DNA of 50,814 nt from Trichormus sp. NMC-1 (GCF_001858025.1 NZ_LZQD01000005.1:381556-432369), one strand, 5' to 3'; shown: positions 1 through 8,903, numbered from the stretch's first letter. Program-made: numbers and translations. Notes: generated from the sequence alone by a model not told the origin.

Positions 1-411
1 TTTAAAGCTCAGTCAAAAAAAAGGATGTTTTTTGAAGGAGAGTGGCACAAAAAAAACAGTGTCATTATTTCAATCTCATGTTTTTAAACATGAGTTTTTC
101 TGTTCCCTGTTGCCCGTTCCCTGTTCCCTCTGAATTGAGGCGCTGACGCGGATTCAGTCGAACGCTTGTCGAAACTCACGGCGGAAGCCTGTCAGCTGCC
201 ATACTATAAAAATAAGGCTGATGGTTGTTGAATAGGGATTCTGAGCAAATATCCCCACAATCGGTTAATAACTTGACAAATAATTTGCCATAGCCACTAC
301 CAAGTGTGGGGACAATATGATCACATGAAGAAATTTATTGCCATCAAGTGCTAACGTCTGATATCTCTAGTAGACTCAAAATCCACTGGGAGAACCAGCA
401 CAGGTTTTAGA
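1..411. other. Intergenic region downstream of apcD
   Basis: No gene is supported here. The stretch holds the terminator at 75-99 and a short run of the GTTCCCT heptamer at about 103-128. That heptamer is the unit massively amplified at 48.3-49.0 kb. A GC-richer segment at about 134-185 resembles Nostocales interspersed palindromic DNA. The rest is featureless AT-rich sequence. Confidence 0.5.
75..99 (+). terminator. Rho-independent terminator of an upstream gene
   Basis: A perfect 9-bp stem (CTCATGTTT / AAACATGAG) with a 2-nt TT loop is followed directly by five T residues. The T-run lies on the plus-strand side, so it would end a plus-strand transcript entering from outside the window. Confidence 0.65.
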
Positions 412-897
412 TTAGGACATCGCTTGAATGATGTAATCAAAGTAAGGTGCTGCTTCGGCCGCATCTTCAGCACTCAATAAATCTAATGATGCTTGCTTGA
501 GGGAAGTGATAGCTTCAACCATTCCAGGAACAGGAACGCCCAGAGAGTTGTACATTTCCCGCACGCCCACTAAACCAATTTTTTCAATTGGTTCTTTATC
601 GCCAGCAAGTACACCGTAGGTAATCAGGCGTAAGTACCAACCGAAATCACGGATACACAAAGCACGTTGCTTTTCACCGTAAGCATTACCACCGGGGGAG
701 ATAAAGTCAGGACGCTTTTGCCAAAGTTTTTTGGTGGCTTCTTGGACTATCTTTTTTTCATTTTCGGCGAGGGTAGTGACAATTCTTGTGCGTTGTACAC
801 CAGTTTCCAAAAATTCTTTAATACTCTTGAGTTCGCCACTACTGGGGTAGCGCAGTTCGTCATCGGCTTGGAGAATAACTTGGCTAATTACAGTCAT
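412..897 (-). CDS. apcD: Allophycocyanin subunit alpha-B (ApcD)
   Basis: This is a phycobiliprotein of the phycobilisome core, acting on the stromal face of the thylakoid. ApcD is one of the red-shifted terminal emitters that pass excitation energy towards the photosystems. The 161-residue product has the length of the allophycocyanin family. It carries the bilin-attachment cysteine at residue 81 in the context [13 protein letters not shown], followed by the conserved YGVLAGD and [13 protein letters not shown] segments. The overall sequence matches Nostocales ApcD better than ApcA, ApcB or ApcF as I remember them. It is a single gene, as apcD usually is, and lies apart from any apcABC operon. 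The start is the only ATG before the conserved N-terminus MTVISQVIL. Identification is from recall of the family. Confidence 0.93.
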   Translation of the reverse strand: MTVISQVILQADDELRYPSSGELKSIKEFLETGVQRTRIVTTLAENEKKIVQEATKKLWQKRPDFISPGGNAYGEKQRALCIRDFGWYLRLITYGVLAGDKEPIEKIGLVGVREMYNSLGVPVPGMVEAITSLKQASLDLLSAEDAAEAAPYFDYIIQAMS

Positions 898-975
898 GAT
901 TATTAAGCTGTTACGCGAAATATTATTTGCTAGTTTAACCAGTTAGAGGTACAGAAGTGAAGGGTGTGAGAAGAT

Positions 976-1006
976 GGGGATGGGAACTGGGGATTGGGGA
1001 TTGGGG
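976..1006. repeat. Short tandem repeat (GGGGATT-type)
   Basis: Imperfect tandem copies of a GGGGATT/GGGGATG-like unit lie between apcD and the following methyltransferase gene. The same unit appears on the opposite strand between groES and groEL. This is a typical short tandemly repeated sequence of heterocystous cyanobacteria. Confidence 0.7.
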
Positions 1007-1086
1007 AAAATTAAGGAAGTAATTGTAATAATTCTTCAATCACCAAATCCAAAATCCCACATCCAACATCCAAAATTGAATGACTA

Positions 1087-2460
1087 ATGACTAATACAGC
1101 TTGGCGACAGGGTGAAGTAATTGAAGTTGATATTTCTGATTTGAGTGATACTGGTGATGGAGTGGGACGCTTTGATCAGCGTGTGGTATTTGTTCCAGAC
1201 ACTGTTAGGGGCGATCGCGTGCTGGTGAAATTATTACAAGTTAAACCAAAATATGCTTATGGTAAACTGGAGCAGATAGTCAAACGCTCTCCAGGACGTA
1301 TCCGACCCAGTTGCATTGTGGCTGATAAATGTGGTGGCTGTCAGTGGCAGCATATTAATTATGATTACCAGTTAATAGCCAAGCGTAATCAGGTGGTTCA
1401 AGCTTTAGAACGTATTGGCGGGTTTGTTCAACCACCTGTAGACGATGTATTAGGGGCTGATTCATCCTTAGGTTATCGGAATAAAGTTACCTATCCTCTG
1501 GGTGTCTCAGCGACAGGCCAAGTACAAGCTGGTTATTACCAAAAAGGTAGCCACCAATTAATTAACTTAAATCAATGTCCCGTCCAAGACCAACGCTTAA
1601 ATCCGATGCTGGCTGAAGTCAAGCAGGATATCCAAAAGCAAGGTTGGTCAATTTACAACGAACTTCGTCACCAAGGGCAAATTCGCCATCTGGGTTTACG
1701 CATAGGTCGTCGTACAGGTGAAATGCTGCTGACTTTAGTGGTGAAGGATTGGAAATTACCCAGAATAGAAAGCCAAGCAGAAGAATGGTTGCAGCGATAT
1801 CCCCAATTGGTGGGGGTGTCACTAAATCGGAATAGCGATCGCACAAATGCTATCTTTGGCAACGAAACTCGTTGTATTGCCGGAGTTCCTGCCCTGCGCG
1901 AAATATTTGCTGGGCTAGAATTTCAAGTACTCCCAGATACATTTTTTCAAGTATCCACCGAAACCGCAGAAGCCCTATTAAAGGTAATTCAGTCAGAACT
2001 CAATCTTCAAGGTCATGAAGTTCTAGTCGATGCCTACTGCGGTATTGGGACTTTAACCTTGCCTTTAGCGAAACAAGCCCGGCAAGTTACAGGCTTGGAA
2101 GTGCAATCAGCAGCCGTAGAACAGGCTATTTCCAATGCCCAACATAACGGGATTAATAATGTTACATTTCAAATAGGAGCAGTGGAGAAAATCCTGCCAG
2201 ATTTGGGGATTATACCAGATGTTGTATTACTTGATCCGCCACGTAAAGGATGTGAAGCTAATGTCATCAAAACTTTACTTGACTTGAAACCATCTCGGAT
2301 TGTTTACGTCAGTTGTAAAGTAGCGACCCTAGCCCGTGACCTCAAATTACTTTGTAAAGATGGAACATACACTCTTACAAGAGTACAGCCAGCTGATTTA
2401 TTTCCCCAAACCGCTCACGTCGAAGCTGTCGCTTTTCTGGTATTATCACCTTTGGCGTAA
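1087..2460 (+). CDS. rlmD: 23S rRNA (uracil-5-)-methyltransferase, RlmD/RumA family
   Basis: A SAM-dependent RNA m5U methyltransferase of the TrmA/RlmC/RlmD superfamily, 457 residues. An N-terminal TRAM-like RNA-binding domain (about 8-66) is followed by iron-sulfur cluster cysteines at 76, 82, 85 (CGGC) and 164. The Rossmann SAM-binding motif is VDAYCGIGTLTLPLA (about 314-328). DPPRKGC at 383-389 is the family active-site loop. The predicted catalytic nucleophile is Cys410 in VYVSCK, and the terminal HVEAV motif supplies the general-base glutamate. All key residues are present, so the enzyme should be active. The RlmD specificity is by family convention; a homologous tRNA or other rRNA uracil target cannot be excluded. 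The start is the ATG just after a TGACTAATGACTAAT repeat, with no strong ribosome-binding site. Confidence 0.88.
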   Translation: MTNTAWRQGEVIEVDISDLSDTGDGVGRFDQRVVFVPDTVRGDRVLVKLLQVKPKYAYGKLEQIVKRSPGRIRPSCIVADKCGGCQWQHINYDYQLIAKRNQVVQALERIGGFVQPPVDDVLGADSSLGYRNKVTYPLGVSATGQVQAGYYQKGSHQLINLNQCPVQDQRLNPMLAEVKQDIQKQGWSIYNELRHQGQIRHLGLRIGRRTGEMLLTLVVKDWKLPRIESQAEEWLQRYPQLVGVSLNRNSDRTNAIFGNETRCIAGVPALREIFAGLEFQVLPDTFFQVSTETAEALLKVIQSELNLQGHEVLVDAYCGIGTLTLPLAKQARQVTGLEVQSAAVEQAISNAQHNGINNVTFQIGAVEKILPDLGIIPDVVLLDPPRKGCEANVIKTLLDLKPSRIVYVSCKVATLARDLKLLCKDGTYTLTRVQPADLFPQTAHVEAVAFLVLSPLA

Positions 2461-2877
2461 AGTTAGCGAATTCTTTACAAAAACCCAAATGAAAAATTTG
2501 TAGTCTAGTGCATAGTACTAATGCTAAGATCTAATTAGGCTAAAAATAGAAATTCTTTTTTTACATTGAAGTTGCATAGGCTCTTAAAAAGGTGAATTAG
2601 ATTGCGTAAATTATAAAGAGGCAATTAAATAGAGTAGTTCCATACTCCTTCAAATTAATAGCAACTTAAAAGTTGTTAAATACATTAGTCAAAATAATTA
2701 CAGCCAATTTTGAACCAAGCAATTCTAACTTATGTTTAGAGTCAATGCTCCCCAGCATTTTCAAAATTTAGTTTTACAGACGCTAGTTTGAAAGCAGCAT
2801 GACCACCTCAATTTTTATCAGGGTGCCTGTGACAGCAAACTGATGTCTAGCTAACTAAAAGCTACGGGGTTTCTCTT
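2461..2877. other. 417-bp intergenic region, no gene seen
   Basis: AT-rich sequence between the methyltransferase and the anti-sigma-type ATPase gene. I see no open frame with a recognisable product, no hairpin with a T-run and no repeat. It presumably holds the promoter and leader of the downstream gene, but I cannot point to specific boxes. Confidence 0.4.
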
Positions 2878-3327
2878 GTGATTACCATTTCTCTTCGTCC
2901 AGTTGGACGTTCTTGGGGTACTATTAGTTTTGCCTCGACTCTTTATCTTTGTCCGATATTAGATTTACTATTGGCAGAAGTTCCCGCCAAATTACAAGCA
3001 GAGTTGCGCCTAGGACTTCAAGAAGCCCTAGTAAACGCAGCTAAACATGGAAATAATCTTGATCCCGGTAAATTAGTAGTAGTGCGTTTTTCCTTGATAG
3101 ATAATCAATATTGGTGGATCATTTCCGACCAAGGTAGTGGATTCACACCTTTACCTGATTTCGATAGCGATCCCACAGACTATTTACCTCCAGATGAAGC
3201 CGAAAGTGGTCGCGGAATGTCTCTTCTTCATCAGATTTTTGATCAGGTAGAATGGAACCGCAAAGGAACAGAATTAAGGCTTTGTAAGCAATTAGAAACC
3301 CGTCGGTTACTATCTTTACGGCGATGA
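2878..3327 (+). CDS. Anti-sigma regulatory factor / RsbW-type histidine-kinase-like ATPase
   Basis: A 149-residue stand-alone GHKL ATPase domain of the HATPase_c_2 class found in anti-sigma factors and serine kinases of partner-switching systems. Visible motifs are the N-box LQEALVNAAKHGN (about 49-61), the G1 box ISDQGSGF (about 81-88) and the G2 box GRGMSLLHQIFD (about 112-123). There is no sensor or dimerisation domain. The likely role is to bind or phosphorylate an anti-sigma-antagonist (STAS) protein, or to sequester a sigma factor; no partner gene is adjacent. The start is a GTG codon, because no ATG precedes the first beta-strand. A weaker alternative is an orphan kinase-like ATPase with another partner. 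Confidence 0.8.
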   Translation: MITISLRPVGRSWGTISFASTLYLCPILDLLLAEVPAKLQAELRLGLQEALVNAAKHGNNLDPGKLVVVRFSLIDNQYWWIISDQGSGFTPLPDFDSDPTDYLPPDEAESGRGMSLLHQIFDQVEWNRKGTELRLCKQLETRRLLSLRR

Positions 3328-3342
3328 AGGCAGGAGGCATAC

Positions 3343-3370
3343 GTAGGGGCGTATTGCAATACGCCCCTAC
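3343..3370. repeat. Perfect 28-bp palindrome
   Basis: Two 14-bp arms, GTAGGGGCGTATTG and its exact complement, meet with no spacer about 15 bp after the stop of the ATPase gene. Its position between convergent genes suits a bidirectional terminator or a mobile palindromic repeat. There is no flanking T-run. Confidence 0.8.
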
Positions 3371-3405
3371 CCTGATCCTCATCTCCGCGTCCCCGCATCA
3401 CCTCA

Positions 3406-3675
3406 TCATTTTTTCCCGTGACTTTCACAAGGAGGGGCTGAAATGGACTTATCTAGCCAACCAATAGCCTGTTCTAATCTCGCTTGAGCTTCTTGTGGCT
3501 GGTTTTTGACCAAAAACACGATCGCGGCGGCTACCTGTTCACTAGCGCGGGAATTGCGGTTAGACTTGAGACGATGCCAATCATCAGGAGAGATACTTAG
3601 TCTTTCCATCAGGGCTTGTGCCAGTTCTAAAGTGCTAATTTCATTCAGTTGACTGGTTTGAGAAATTTGAGACAT
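3406..3675 (-). CDS. Conserved cyanobacterial hypothetical protein (DUF6439-like)
   Basis: An 89-residue, mostly helical protein without signal peptide or membrane segment. The conserved-looking core is LELAQALMERLSISPDDW, then a basic stretch (KSNRNSRASEQVAAAIVFL), then a helix ending near GWLDKSI. The layout resembles the small cyanobacterial family DUF6439 as I remember it. Its function is unknown. It is transcribed convergently with the anti-sigma-type ATPase gene. Confidence 0.7.
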   Translation of the reverse strand: MSQISQTSQLNEISTLELAQALMERLSISPDDWHRLKSNRNSRASEQVAAAIVFLVKNQPQEAQARLEQAIGWLDKSISAPPCESHGKK

Positions 3676-3805
3676 AAGACTAAGTGCTGAGTGCCGTTAG
3701 CGGTAGTGGGGCGTTTAGCCCGTGCTGAGTCAAAAGTTTTTAGTTCAGAACCTTGACTAATGACCAATGACTATTGATTAATTATCCTAGTTTACTAGTT
3801 TGTCG

Positions 3806-4174
3806 ATGAAGCCGCCCAAACAATCAACTCAACCGTCACCAGAGGAAAATCCCGAAGCCGATTTTGCACAGGAACTGGAAGAAGTGGAAAATTCCCTCTT
3901 ATTATTGAAAGAACGGTATGCCCAAGTGCAAAGGGATCAAGAACAAAAGGCACAATGGCAACAAGAACTAAAAAATCTCAAGCAAAATAAGCATCAGCAC
4001 CCAGGAATCAAAAAGGAGTTAAAACGCATTCAACAACAATTGGAAGCCTTAGAAATAAATTTGGAAAGCCAGTTGTTTTCTTGGACGAGTCTGAAAAGAC
4101 CTTTTTGGCAAGTAGTCCGCTTTGGGGGAATGGGAGTTATTATCGGTTGGTTATTAAAATCTTGGGTTGGGTAG
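3806..4174 (+). CDS. Hypothetical coiled-coil protein with C-terminal membrane anchor
   Basis: About 122 residues, not assigned to a family. The N-terminus is Pro/Gln-rich and disordered. Residues about 20-95 form a charged, heptad-rich coiled coil (repeated L/E/K/Q patterns such as LKRIQQQLEALEINLE). The last 20 residues (VVRFGGMGVIIGWLLKSWVG) look like a single membrane-inserting helix. A tail-anchored coiled-coil protein is a reasonable structural description. I start at the ATG at 3806; an in-frame TTG at 3800 would add two residues. asnS follows after about 100 bp on the same strand. Confidence 0.65.
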   Translation: MKPPKQSTQPSPEENPEADFAQELEEVENSLLLLKERYAQVQRDQEQKAQWQQELKNLKQNKHQHPGIKKELKRIQQQLEALEINLESQLFSWTSLKRPFWQVVRFGGMGVIIGWLLKSWVG

Positions 4175-4272
4175 TTCTAATTTGGGATTGTAAAATTAGG
4201 TAGGATTGGCTTAATTGTTAATTTTTCTTAAAATAAAGACTATACACATTTACAAAATACAAATTGTAGAAA

Positions 4273-5664
4273 ATGGTAAATCGGCGAATTGCAGAAATAT
4301 TAAAAACTGGTCAACCTGAAGAGTCTTTAGTAGTTCAAGGTTGGGTAAGAACAAAACGCGAGTTAAAAGGTTTTGCTTTTTTAGAAGTTAATGATGGTTC
4401 TTCATTAGGTAATTTGCAAATTGTCATTAATCAAGATTTACCAGACTACGAAGGAATCTTAAAACAAATCAATACTGGTGCTTCTGTAGAAATAACAGGT
4501 GTACTTGTCGCTTCCCAAGGAAAAGGACAGCGCATAGAATTAAAAGCTGATAGCGTTAAAGTCTACGGTGATGCTGATCCCGATATATATCCTCTACAAA
4601 AGAAACGTCATTCCTTTGAGTTTCTACGCACCATTGCACATTTGCGTTCTAGAACCAACTCCTTTGGTGCAGTCTTCCGAGTCAGAAATGCTTGTTCAGC
4701 AGCTATTCACCAATTCTTTCAAGAAAAAGGATTTTTGTGGGTACATACTCCCATTATTACCGCTAGTGACTGCGAAGGTGCTGGAGAATTATTTAGCGTT
4801 ACCAATTTCAATTTAAAGAATGTTCCCCGCACCGAAAATCAAGAAATTGATTATAGCCAAGACTTCTTTAGTAAACCAGCTTATTTAACAGTAAGTGGAC
4901 AGTTAGAAGCGGAAATTATGGCAATGGCTTTTACTAACGTCTACACCTTTGGTCCCACATTCCGGGCTGAAAATTCTAATACTTCTCGTCACTTAGCAGA
5001 ATTTTGGATGGTTGAACCAGAAATGGCTTTTTGTGATTTAGAAGGTGATATGGATTTAGCGGAAGAGTTTCTGAAATATATCTTTAAATATGTATTAGAA
5101 ACTTGTCCAGAAGACATGGAGTTTTTCAATGAACGTATTGATAAGACTGTCTTAGAAACCGCAAATAACATTATTAATAATCAATTTGAAAGATTGACTT
5201 ATACAGAAGCAGTCAAACTTTTAGAAAAAGCTGATGTTAAATTTGATTATCCTGTTAGTTGGGGTGCAGATTTGCAATCAGAACATGAACGCTATTTAGC
5301 AGAACAACTGTTTAAAAAGCCTGTGATTGTTACAGACTATCCAGCCCAAATCAAAGCCTTTTATATGCGGTTGAGTGACGATGAAAAAACCGTCCGCGCT
5401 ATGGATATTCTCGCACCGAAAATAGGCGAAATAATTGGCGGTTCTCAACGGGAAGAAAGACTTGATGTGTTAGAAAAACGGGTATTAGCCCAAGGTATGA
5501 ACCCAGAAGATTTATGGTGGTATTTAGATTTGCGTCGTTATGGTACAGTTCCCCATGCTGGTTTCGGTTTGGGGTTTGAAAGATTGGTGCAATTTATGAC
5601 GGGTATGGGAAATATTCGGGATGTAATTCCGTTCCCGCGTACACCACAAAGCGCGGAGTTTTAA
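4273..5664 (+). CDS. asnS: Asparaginyl-tRNA synthetase
   Basis: A class IIb aminoacyl-tRNA synthetase charging tRNA-Asn in the cytoplasm, 463 residues, the full usual length. An N-terminal OB-fold anticodon-binding domain (about 15-105, [24 protein letters not shown]) is followed by the class II catalytic core. Motif 2 is in [26 protein letters not shown] and motif 3 in [18 protein letters not shown]. The [17 protein letters not shown] pattern is characteristic of AsnRS rather than AspRS. The start ATG is preceded by an AT-rich leader with no clear ribosome-binding site. The stop is followed within 3 bp by a large palindromic repeat that probably serves as its terminator. Confidence 0.96.
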   Translation: MVNRRIAEILKTGQPEESLVVQGWVRTKRELKGFAFLEVNDGSSLGNLQIVINQDLPDYEGILKQINTGASVEITGVLVASQGKGQRIELKADSVKVYGDADPDIYPLQKKRHSFEFLRTIAHLRSRTNSFGAVFRVRNACSAAIHQFFQEKGFLWVHTPIITASDCEGAGELFSVTNFNLKNVPRTENQEIDYSQDFFSKPAYLTVSGQLEAEIMAMAFTNVYTFGPTFRAENSNTSRHLAEFWMVEPEMAFCDLEGDMDLAEEFLKYIFKYVLETCPEDMEFFNERIDKTVLETANNIINNQFERLTYTEAVKLLEKADVKFDYPVSWGADLQSEHERYLAEQLFKKPVIVTDYPAQIKAFYMRLSDDEKTVRAMDILAPKIGEIIGGSQREERLDVLEKRVLAQGMNPEDLWWYLDLRRYGTVPHAGFGLGFERLVQFMTGMGNIRDVIPFPRTPQSAEF

Positions 5665-5666
5665 TT

Positions 5667-5749
5667 GTAGGGTGGGTTAGGACGGTAGTCCGTAACCCAC
5701 CATTATCTCTAAGTTTTCGGTGGGTTACGCTGTCGCTAACCCACCCTAC
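5667..5749. repeat. Palindromic GTAGGGTGGGTTAG element after asnS
   Basis: An 83-bp element whose ends are complementary (GTAGGGTGGGTTAG and CTAACCCACCCTAC), with a second inner inverted pair (CGTAACCCACC / GGTGGGTTACG). The two arms surround an AT-rich centre. It is a member of the palindromic interspersed repeats common in Nostocales genomes and can fold into a long hairpin downstream of asnS. Confidence 0.85.
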
Positions 5750-5783
5750 GGCTATAATTGATTATGGTTTTGAGGCTTTCAAT

Positions 5784-6359
5784 ATGGTTGCTTCTCCCCA
5801 AATCTACATTACCCCAGAAGAGTATTTAGAATTAGAAGAAAACAGCCCTGTCAAGCATGAATATATTGATGGATATATCTACGCAATGGCTGGCGCTTTT
5901 GATCCCCATGTTACCATTGCGGGAAACTTGTTTACTCTACTTCGTAATCATGTCCGTGGTTCTGGTTGTCGGGTATATATTTCTGATATGAAAGCCAGAA
6001 TCGAATCTTTAAATAGATTTTTTTATCCTGATATCATGGTAACTTGCGACCAACGTGATCAAGAAACACCAGGATATAAAAGATTTCCTTGTTTAATAAT
6101 TGAAGTTTTATCTGATTCTACGGAAGGATTTGATAGAGGTGACAAATTCATTGATTATCAAACTTTGGAAAGTTTACAAGAATATATTTTAATTAATACA
6201 AAAAAACCGAGAGTTGAATGTTTCCGACGCAATGATGAGGGACTTTGGGTGTTACAGTCTTATGCGGGAGAACAAGCATCATTTCAATTACACAGCATTA
6301 ACTTTGAAGGAACAATGACGCAACTTTATGAAGATGTAAATTTTCTTCCTCCAGGGTAA
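5784..6359 (+). CDS. Uma2 family protein (DUF820, restriction-endonuclease fold)
   Basis: A 191-residue member of the Uma2/DUF820 family, heavily expanded in filamentous cyanobacteria and built on a PD-(D/E)XK nuclease fold. The N-terminal signature is TPEEYLELEENSPVKHEYIDG (in part). The candidate active-site residues are an acidic FYPDIMV and IIEVLSDSTEGFDRGDK, matching the usual D...ExL...K arrangement, followed by EYILINTKKPRVECFRR. The catalytic residues look intact and the length is normal. The biological role of the family is not established; members are often called putative endonucleases. The gene stands alone, beyond the palindromic element that follows asnS. Confidence 0.88.
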   Translation: MVASPQIYITPEEYLELEENSPVKHEYIDGYIYAMAGAFDPHVTIAGNLFTLLRNHVRGSGCRVYISDMKARIESLNRFFYPDIMVTCDQRDQETPGYKRFPCLIIEVLSDSTEGFDRGDKFIDYQTLESLQEYILINTKKPRVECFRRNDEGLWVLQSYAGEQASFQLHSINFEGTMTQLYEDVNFLPPG

Positions 6360-6810
6360 TTGGCTAAAATTAACCATCTACTTGGTATTATCTCAAGTCC
6401 GGTTATTTACAGGTTATTTTTAAATCACTTATATTCATGGTGCAGCAAATGTAATTCTTTATATACGTATATGTAAAAGACCGACTTTTAATTAATTCTC
6501 TGTTGTATAGAAACTTATCAAGCCCCTATCCGCTATATTTCCTTTATAGTCGGGGAAATTAGGAGATTTGCGTGAGGTGATGTAGTGATATTTTTAGGTG
6601 ATATCCGGGTTGGAAGATAGGAGTTAAGGACTGTATCATAAACTATGAATTATGAAGTTTGAATTTAGAAAATCCAAATTTGACTTCACAATTCATAATT
6701 TATGAGCTTTCAGGCTGAATGCAAAAGAAAAATTCTAGTTTTGAGTTTTGAGTTAGGACACTGTAACTCAAAACTCATAACTTTAAAATTTCACCAAATC
6801 AGCAGTGGGT
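6360..6810. other. Intergenic region between convergent genes
   Basis: About 450 bp with no supported gene. The main structure is the long imperfect hairpin at 6637-6704. Just downstream lie further copies of an AAAACTCATAACTT-like direct repeat (about 6740-6785). An open frame that begins within the hairpin is an artefact of this repeat. Confidence 0.5.
6637..6704. repeat. Long imperfect inverted repeat
   Basis: Two arms of about 29 bases, beginning CATAAACTATGAATTATG and ending in a near-complementary ATTCATAATTTATG, are separated by a short A/T spacer. They could form an extended AT-rich hairpin downstream of the response-regulator gene. Confidence 0.7.
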
Positions 6811-7491
6811 TTAAGCCATTTGATTTTCAATCGCCCAACGCGCTAGTTCGGTGCGGTTGTGGAGATTGGTTTTACCCAACATATTGGATACATGGCTTTC
6901 AACAGTACGCTGACTGACATTTAATTCTTCAGCGATTTCCCGGTTAGCTAAACCTCTGGCTACAAACTGGACTACTTTCAGTTCAGTTGGAGTTAACTGC
7001 ACATCAAAGGGAACCTGGATACGGGAACCGTTTTCCCCTCCCTTTGTCTGGTGTTCTTTCCAACGGATGGTTTGCTTGAGTGAGGATTCTACTTGTGCTA
7101 CGAGTTCTTCAGGTTCAAAGGGTTTGACCATGTATACATCAGCACCTTTGTTCAAACCTTTAACTCGGTCTGCACTTTGTCCTTTAGCGGAGAGGAAAAG
7201 AACAGGTATCCAACTAGTACGTTCGTTTTGCCGGACTTGTTCAACGAAAGTATATCCGTCCATTTCTGGCATCATCACGTCACAGATGATCATGTCTGGA
7301 ACTTCATGTTCTAAAATTTCCAGAGCTTCTCGTCCATTTTCGGCTGTGATGACTTCGTATCCCCGGAATTCCAAGTAATCCTTCACCAGCAAGATGAGGT
7401 TAGGGTCATCGTCAATCAATAGAAGTCGTTTGTGATCTTTCATGCTGGGCTCTTTCATAGCAGTGGCACTTGTCGCGCTTCGATCCATCAA
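6811..7491 (-). CDS. NarL/LuxR-type response regulator (Ycf29-like)
   Basis: A two-component response regulator, 226 residues. The receiver domain begins near residue 20 (RLLLIDDDPNLILLVKDYL). The phospho-acceptor aspartate lies in DMIICDVMMPEMDGYTF, and the conserved Thr/Ser and Lys in VLFLSAKG and MVKPFEPEE. A C-terminal LuxR-type helix-turn-helix follows (LTPTELKVVQFVARGLANREIAEELNVSQRTVESHVSNML). It is a probable DNA-binding regulator; the architecture and the DPNLILLVKDYLEFRGYEV opening resemble the cyanobacterial/plastid Ycf29 group. No histidine kinase is adjacent. Translation could instead start at the internal ATG at 7443, which sits directly before the receiver domain. A 17-bp palindrome about 85 bp upstream may be an operator. 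Confidence 0.9.
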   Translation of the reverse strand: MMDRSATSATAMKEPSMKDHKRLLLIDDDPNLILLVKDYLEFRGYEVITAENGREALEILEHEVPDMIICDVMMPEMDGYTFVEQVRQNERTSWIPVLFLSAKGQSADRVKGLNKGADVYMVKPFEPEELVAQVESSLKQTIRWKEHQTKGGENGSRIQVPFDVQLTPTELKVVQFVARGLANREIAEELNVSQRTVESHVSNMLGKTNLHNRTELARWAIENQMA

Positions 7492-7576
7492 GGTCTTGAA
7501 TAGTTATCCTCTATGGTGGATTATTGAGATGCTGTTTTTTTCCCACTTAACTTGCCCTTGCTGCCTCGAAGTCTAA

Positions 7577-7593
7577 AAAGTGACGGTCACTTT
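7577..7593. promoter_or_regulatory. 17-bp palindrome, possible operator
   Basis: AAAGTGAC and GTCACTTT flank a single central base and form a perfect inverted repeat about 85 bp upstream of the response-regulator start. The size and symmetry fit a dimeric DNA-binding protein. Assignment as an operator is inference from position only. Confidence 0.35.
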
Positions 7594-7825
7594 CAATCTT
7601 ACAGGCAGATGGATGGCAAAATTCCAGTAAAGATACGGAGAGAAACAGTATTTATAATGCGCTATTATATACTGCTTTGAAAGGGGCGGACTAAAAAAGA
7701 TTGATAAAATCAAAATCCTTTTGGTTGACAACTTCAGTATTGACTGAAGATGATCCTAGTTCAAAACTAACCCCCACTTTCATTCGCTTACTGCTGCTCT
7801 GCTATCTCCTTTGGATGTTAAGCCT

Positions 7826-8218
7826 CTATTTCAGAGGTTTACAAGAAACGGGGTAAGTTTCTGGCAAAGGATGGGTCAAAAATGCATATCCTTCAACCAC
7901 CACCATTCTGCCGATTAAGTGTTCTTGGATGATCCGCTCAATGACTTCCGGTTTCGTTTGGCTATACCAGACCCCATCTGGGTAAACTACCATTATCTGC
8001 CTAGAACAACAAACACGCAAGCAGTTGGATTTAGTTCTGAAGATGCAAATGGGATGACGAAGAAAGCATTTGGTTGAGATGTAGCTCCTTGAGAGGGTCT
8101 TGCAAGCATTTGCCGGATTCCAGACTAGCTTGTTTTCACCCGGAGTGAGCAACCACCTGCTCAGAAAAAACAGAAACCTGTCCCTTGAATATTTGCCAGT
8201 TCTAGATTGTCCAAACAA
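7826..8218 (-). pseudogene. Degenerate (2Fe-2S) ferredoxin-like protein gene
   Basis: The C-terminal half matches the thioredoxin-like 2Fe-2S ferredoxin family of cyanobacteria: a cysteine pair (NCLRVCC), then [16 protein letters not shown] and [12 protein letters not shown]. In that family four cysteines bind the cluster. Here the first ligand position appears to be Trp (KLVWNP) and the usual C-G-x-GP segment after the last cysteine reads CSRQI. The N-terminal half looks unlike a folded domain. The only in-frame start upstream is a TTG, directly after a stop region. I read this as a decaying copy whose cluster site is lost; a divergent but functional protein is possible. It lies upstream of groES on the opposite strand. 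Confidence 0.5.
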
Positions 8219-8428
8219 TGACTTGAGGTTTTAAGTTCCACAGTTTTGGTAGTTTTGGGGATTGGACGGCAATGTTACTCATTAAGCGGCTCCCTGATTA
8301 CAGTTCTATAACAATTTGCCAGCTTTGCAAATAAAGTTGTCCATATAAAAATATTCATTACCTACGCAACAAAACCTGACAACTATACTAATTAAGTACA
8401 AATACTTAAGTATAGCCGCGCTTTCATA

Positions 8429-8444
8429 GTTCGGGAACCCGTAC
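8429..8444 (+). promoter_or_regulatory. K-box element upstream of groESL
   Basis: The 16 bases GTTCGG-GAAC-CCGTAC fit the published cyanobacterial K-box consensus GTTCGG-NNAN-CCNNAC exactly. That element is associated with light- and heat-responsive groE transcription. It lies about 85 bp before the groES start and 40 bp before the CIRCE site. Confidence 0.75.
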
Positions 8445-8483
8445 ACCTGGAATTATTGCCATTAGACGCTGCACTTCGGTAAA

Positions 8484-8510
8484 TTAGCACTCAGGAGTCG
8501 AGAGTGCTAA
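8484..8510 (+). promoter_or_regulatory. CIRCE operator (HrcA-binding site)
   Basis: The perfect canonical inverted repeat TTAGCACTC-N9-GAGTGCTAA sits 19 bp before the groES start codon. CIRCE is the binding site of the heat-shock repressor HrcA, so this operon should be de-repressed on heat stress. Its closeness to the start suggests it overlaps the transcribed leader. Confidence 0.97.
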
Positions 8511-8529
8511 CAAGGCAAGAAAAATTTTT

Positions 8530-8841
8530 ATGGCAGCTGTATCTCTAAGCGTTTCTACAGTTCAACCTTTGGGCGATCGCGTTTTCGTAAAAGTGACCGC
8601 CGCTGAAGAAAAGACCGCAGGTGGTCTGTATTTGCCAGACACCGCTAAGGAAAAGCCCCAAGTAGGGGAAGTAGTAGCCCTTGGTCCTGGCAAGCGTAAT
8701 GACGACGGTAACCGTCAAGAAATGGAAATTAAAATCGGCGATAAGGTGCTGTACTCCAAGTACGCTGGCACTGACATCAAGCTCGGCACTGAAGAATATG
8801 TACTGCTTTCTGAGAAAGATATTCTAGCAGTCGTGATCTAA
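8530..8841 (+). CDS. groES: Co-chaperonin GroES
   Basis: A 103-residue GroES, the heptameric lid of the GroEL folding chamber. The beta-barrel core begins [27 protein letters not shown]; the segment containing [12 protein letters not shown] is the mobile loop that contacts GroEL. The family signatures [26 protein letters not shown] and [12 protein letters not shown] follow in order. It is slightly extended at the N-terminus, as in other cyanobacteria. It is the first gene of a groES-groEL operon under a CIRCE operator and a K-box. groEL begins 142 bp downstream, across a short tandem-repeat spacer. Confidence 0.98.
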   Translation: MAAVSLSVSTVQPLGDRVFVKVTAAEEKTAGGLYLPDTAKEKPQVGEVVALGPGKRNDDGNRQEMEIKIGDKVLYSKYAGTDIKLGTEEYVLLSEKDILAVVI

Positions 8842-8903
8842 AAGGGTGATGAGGGGTATGAGGTATATGGGGACCAGAAAAAGTTTTCCCCTATGACCAA
8901 TTA

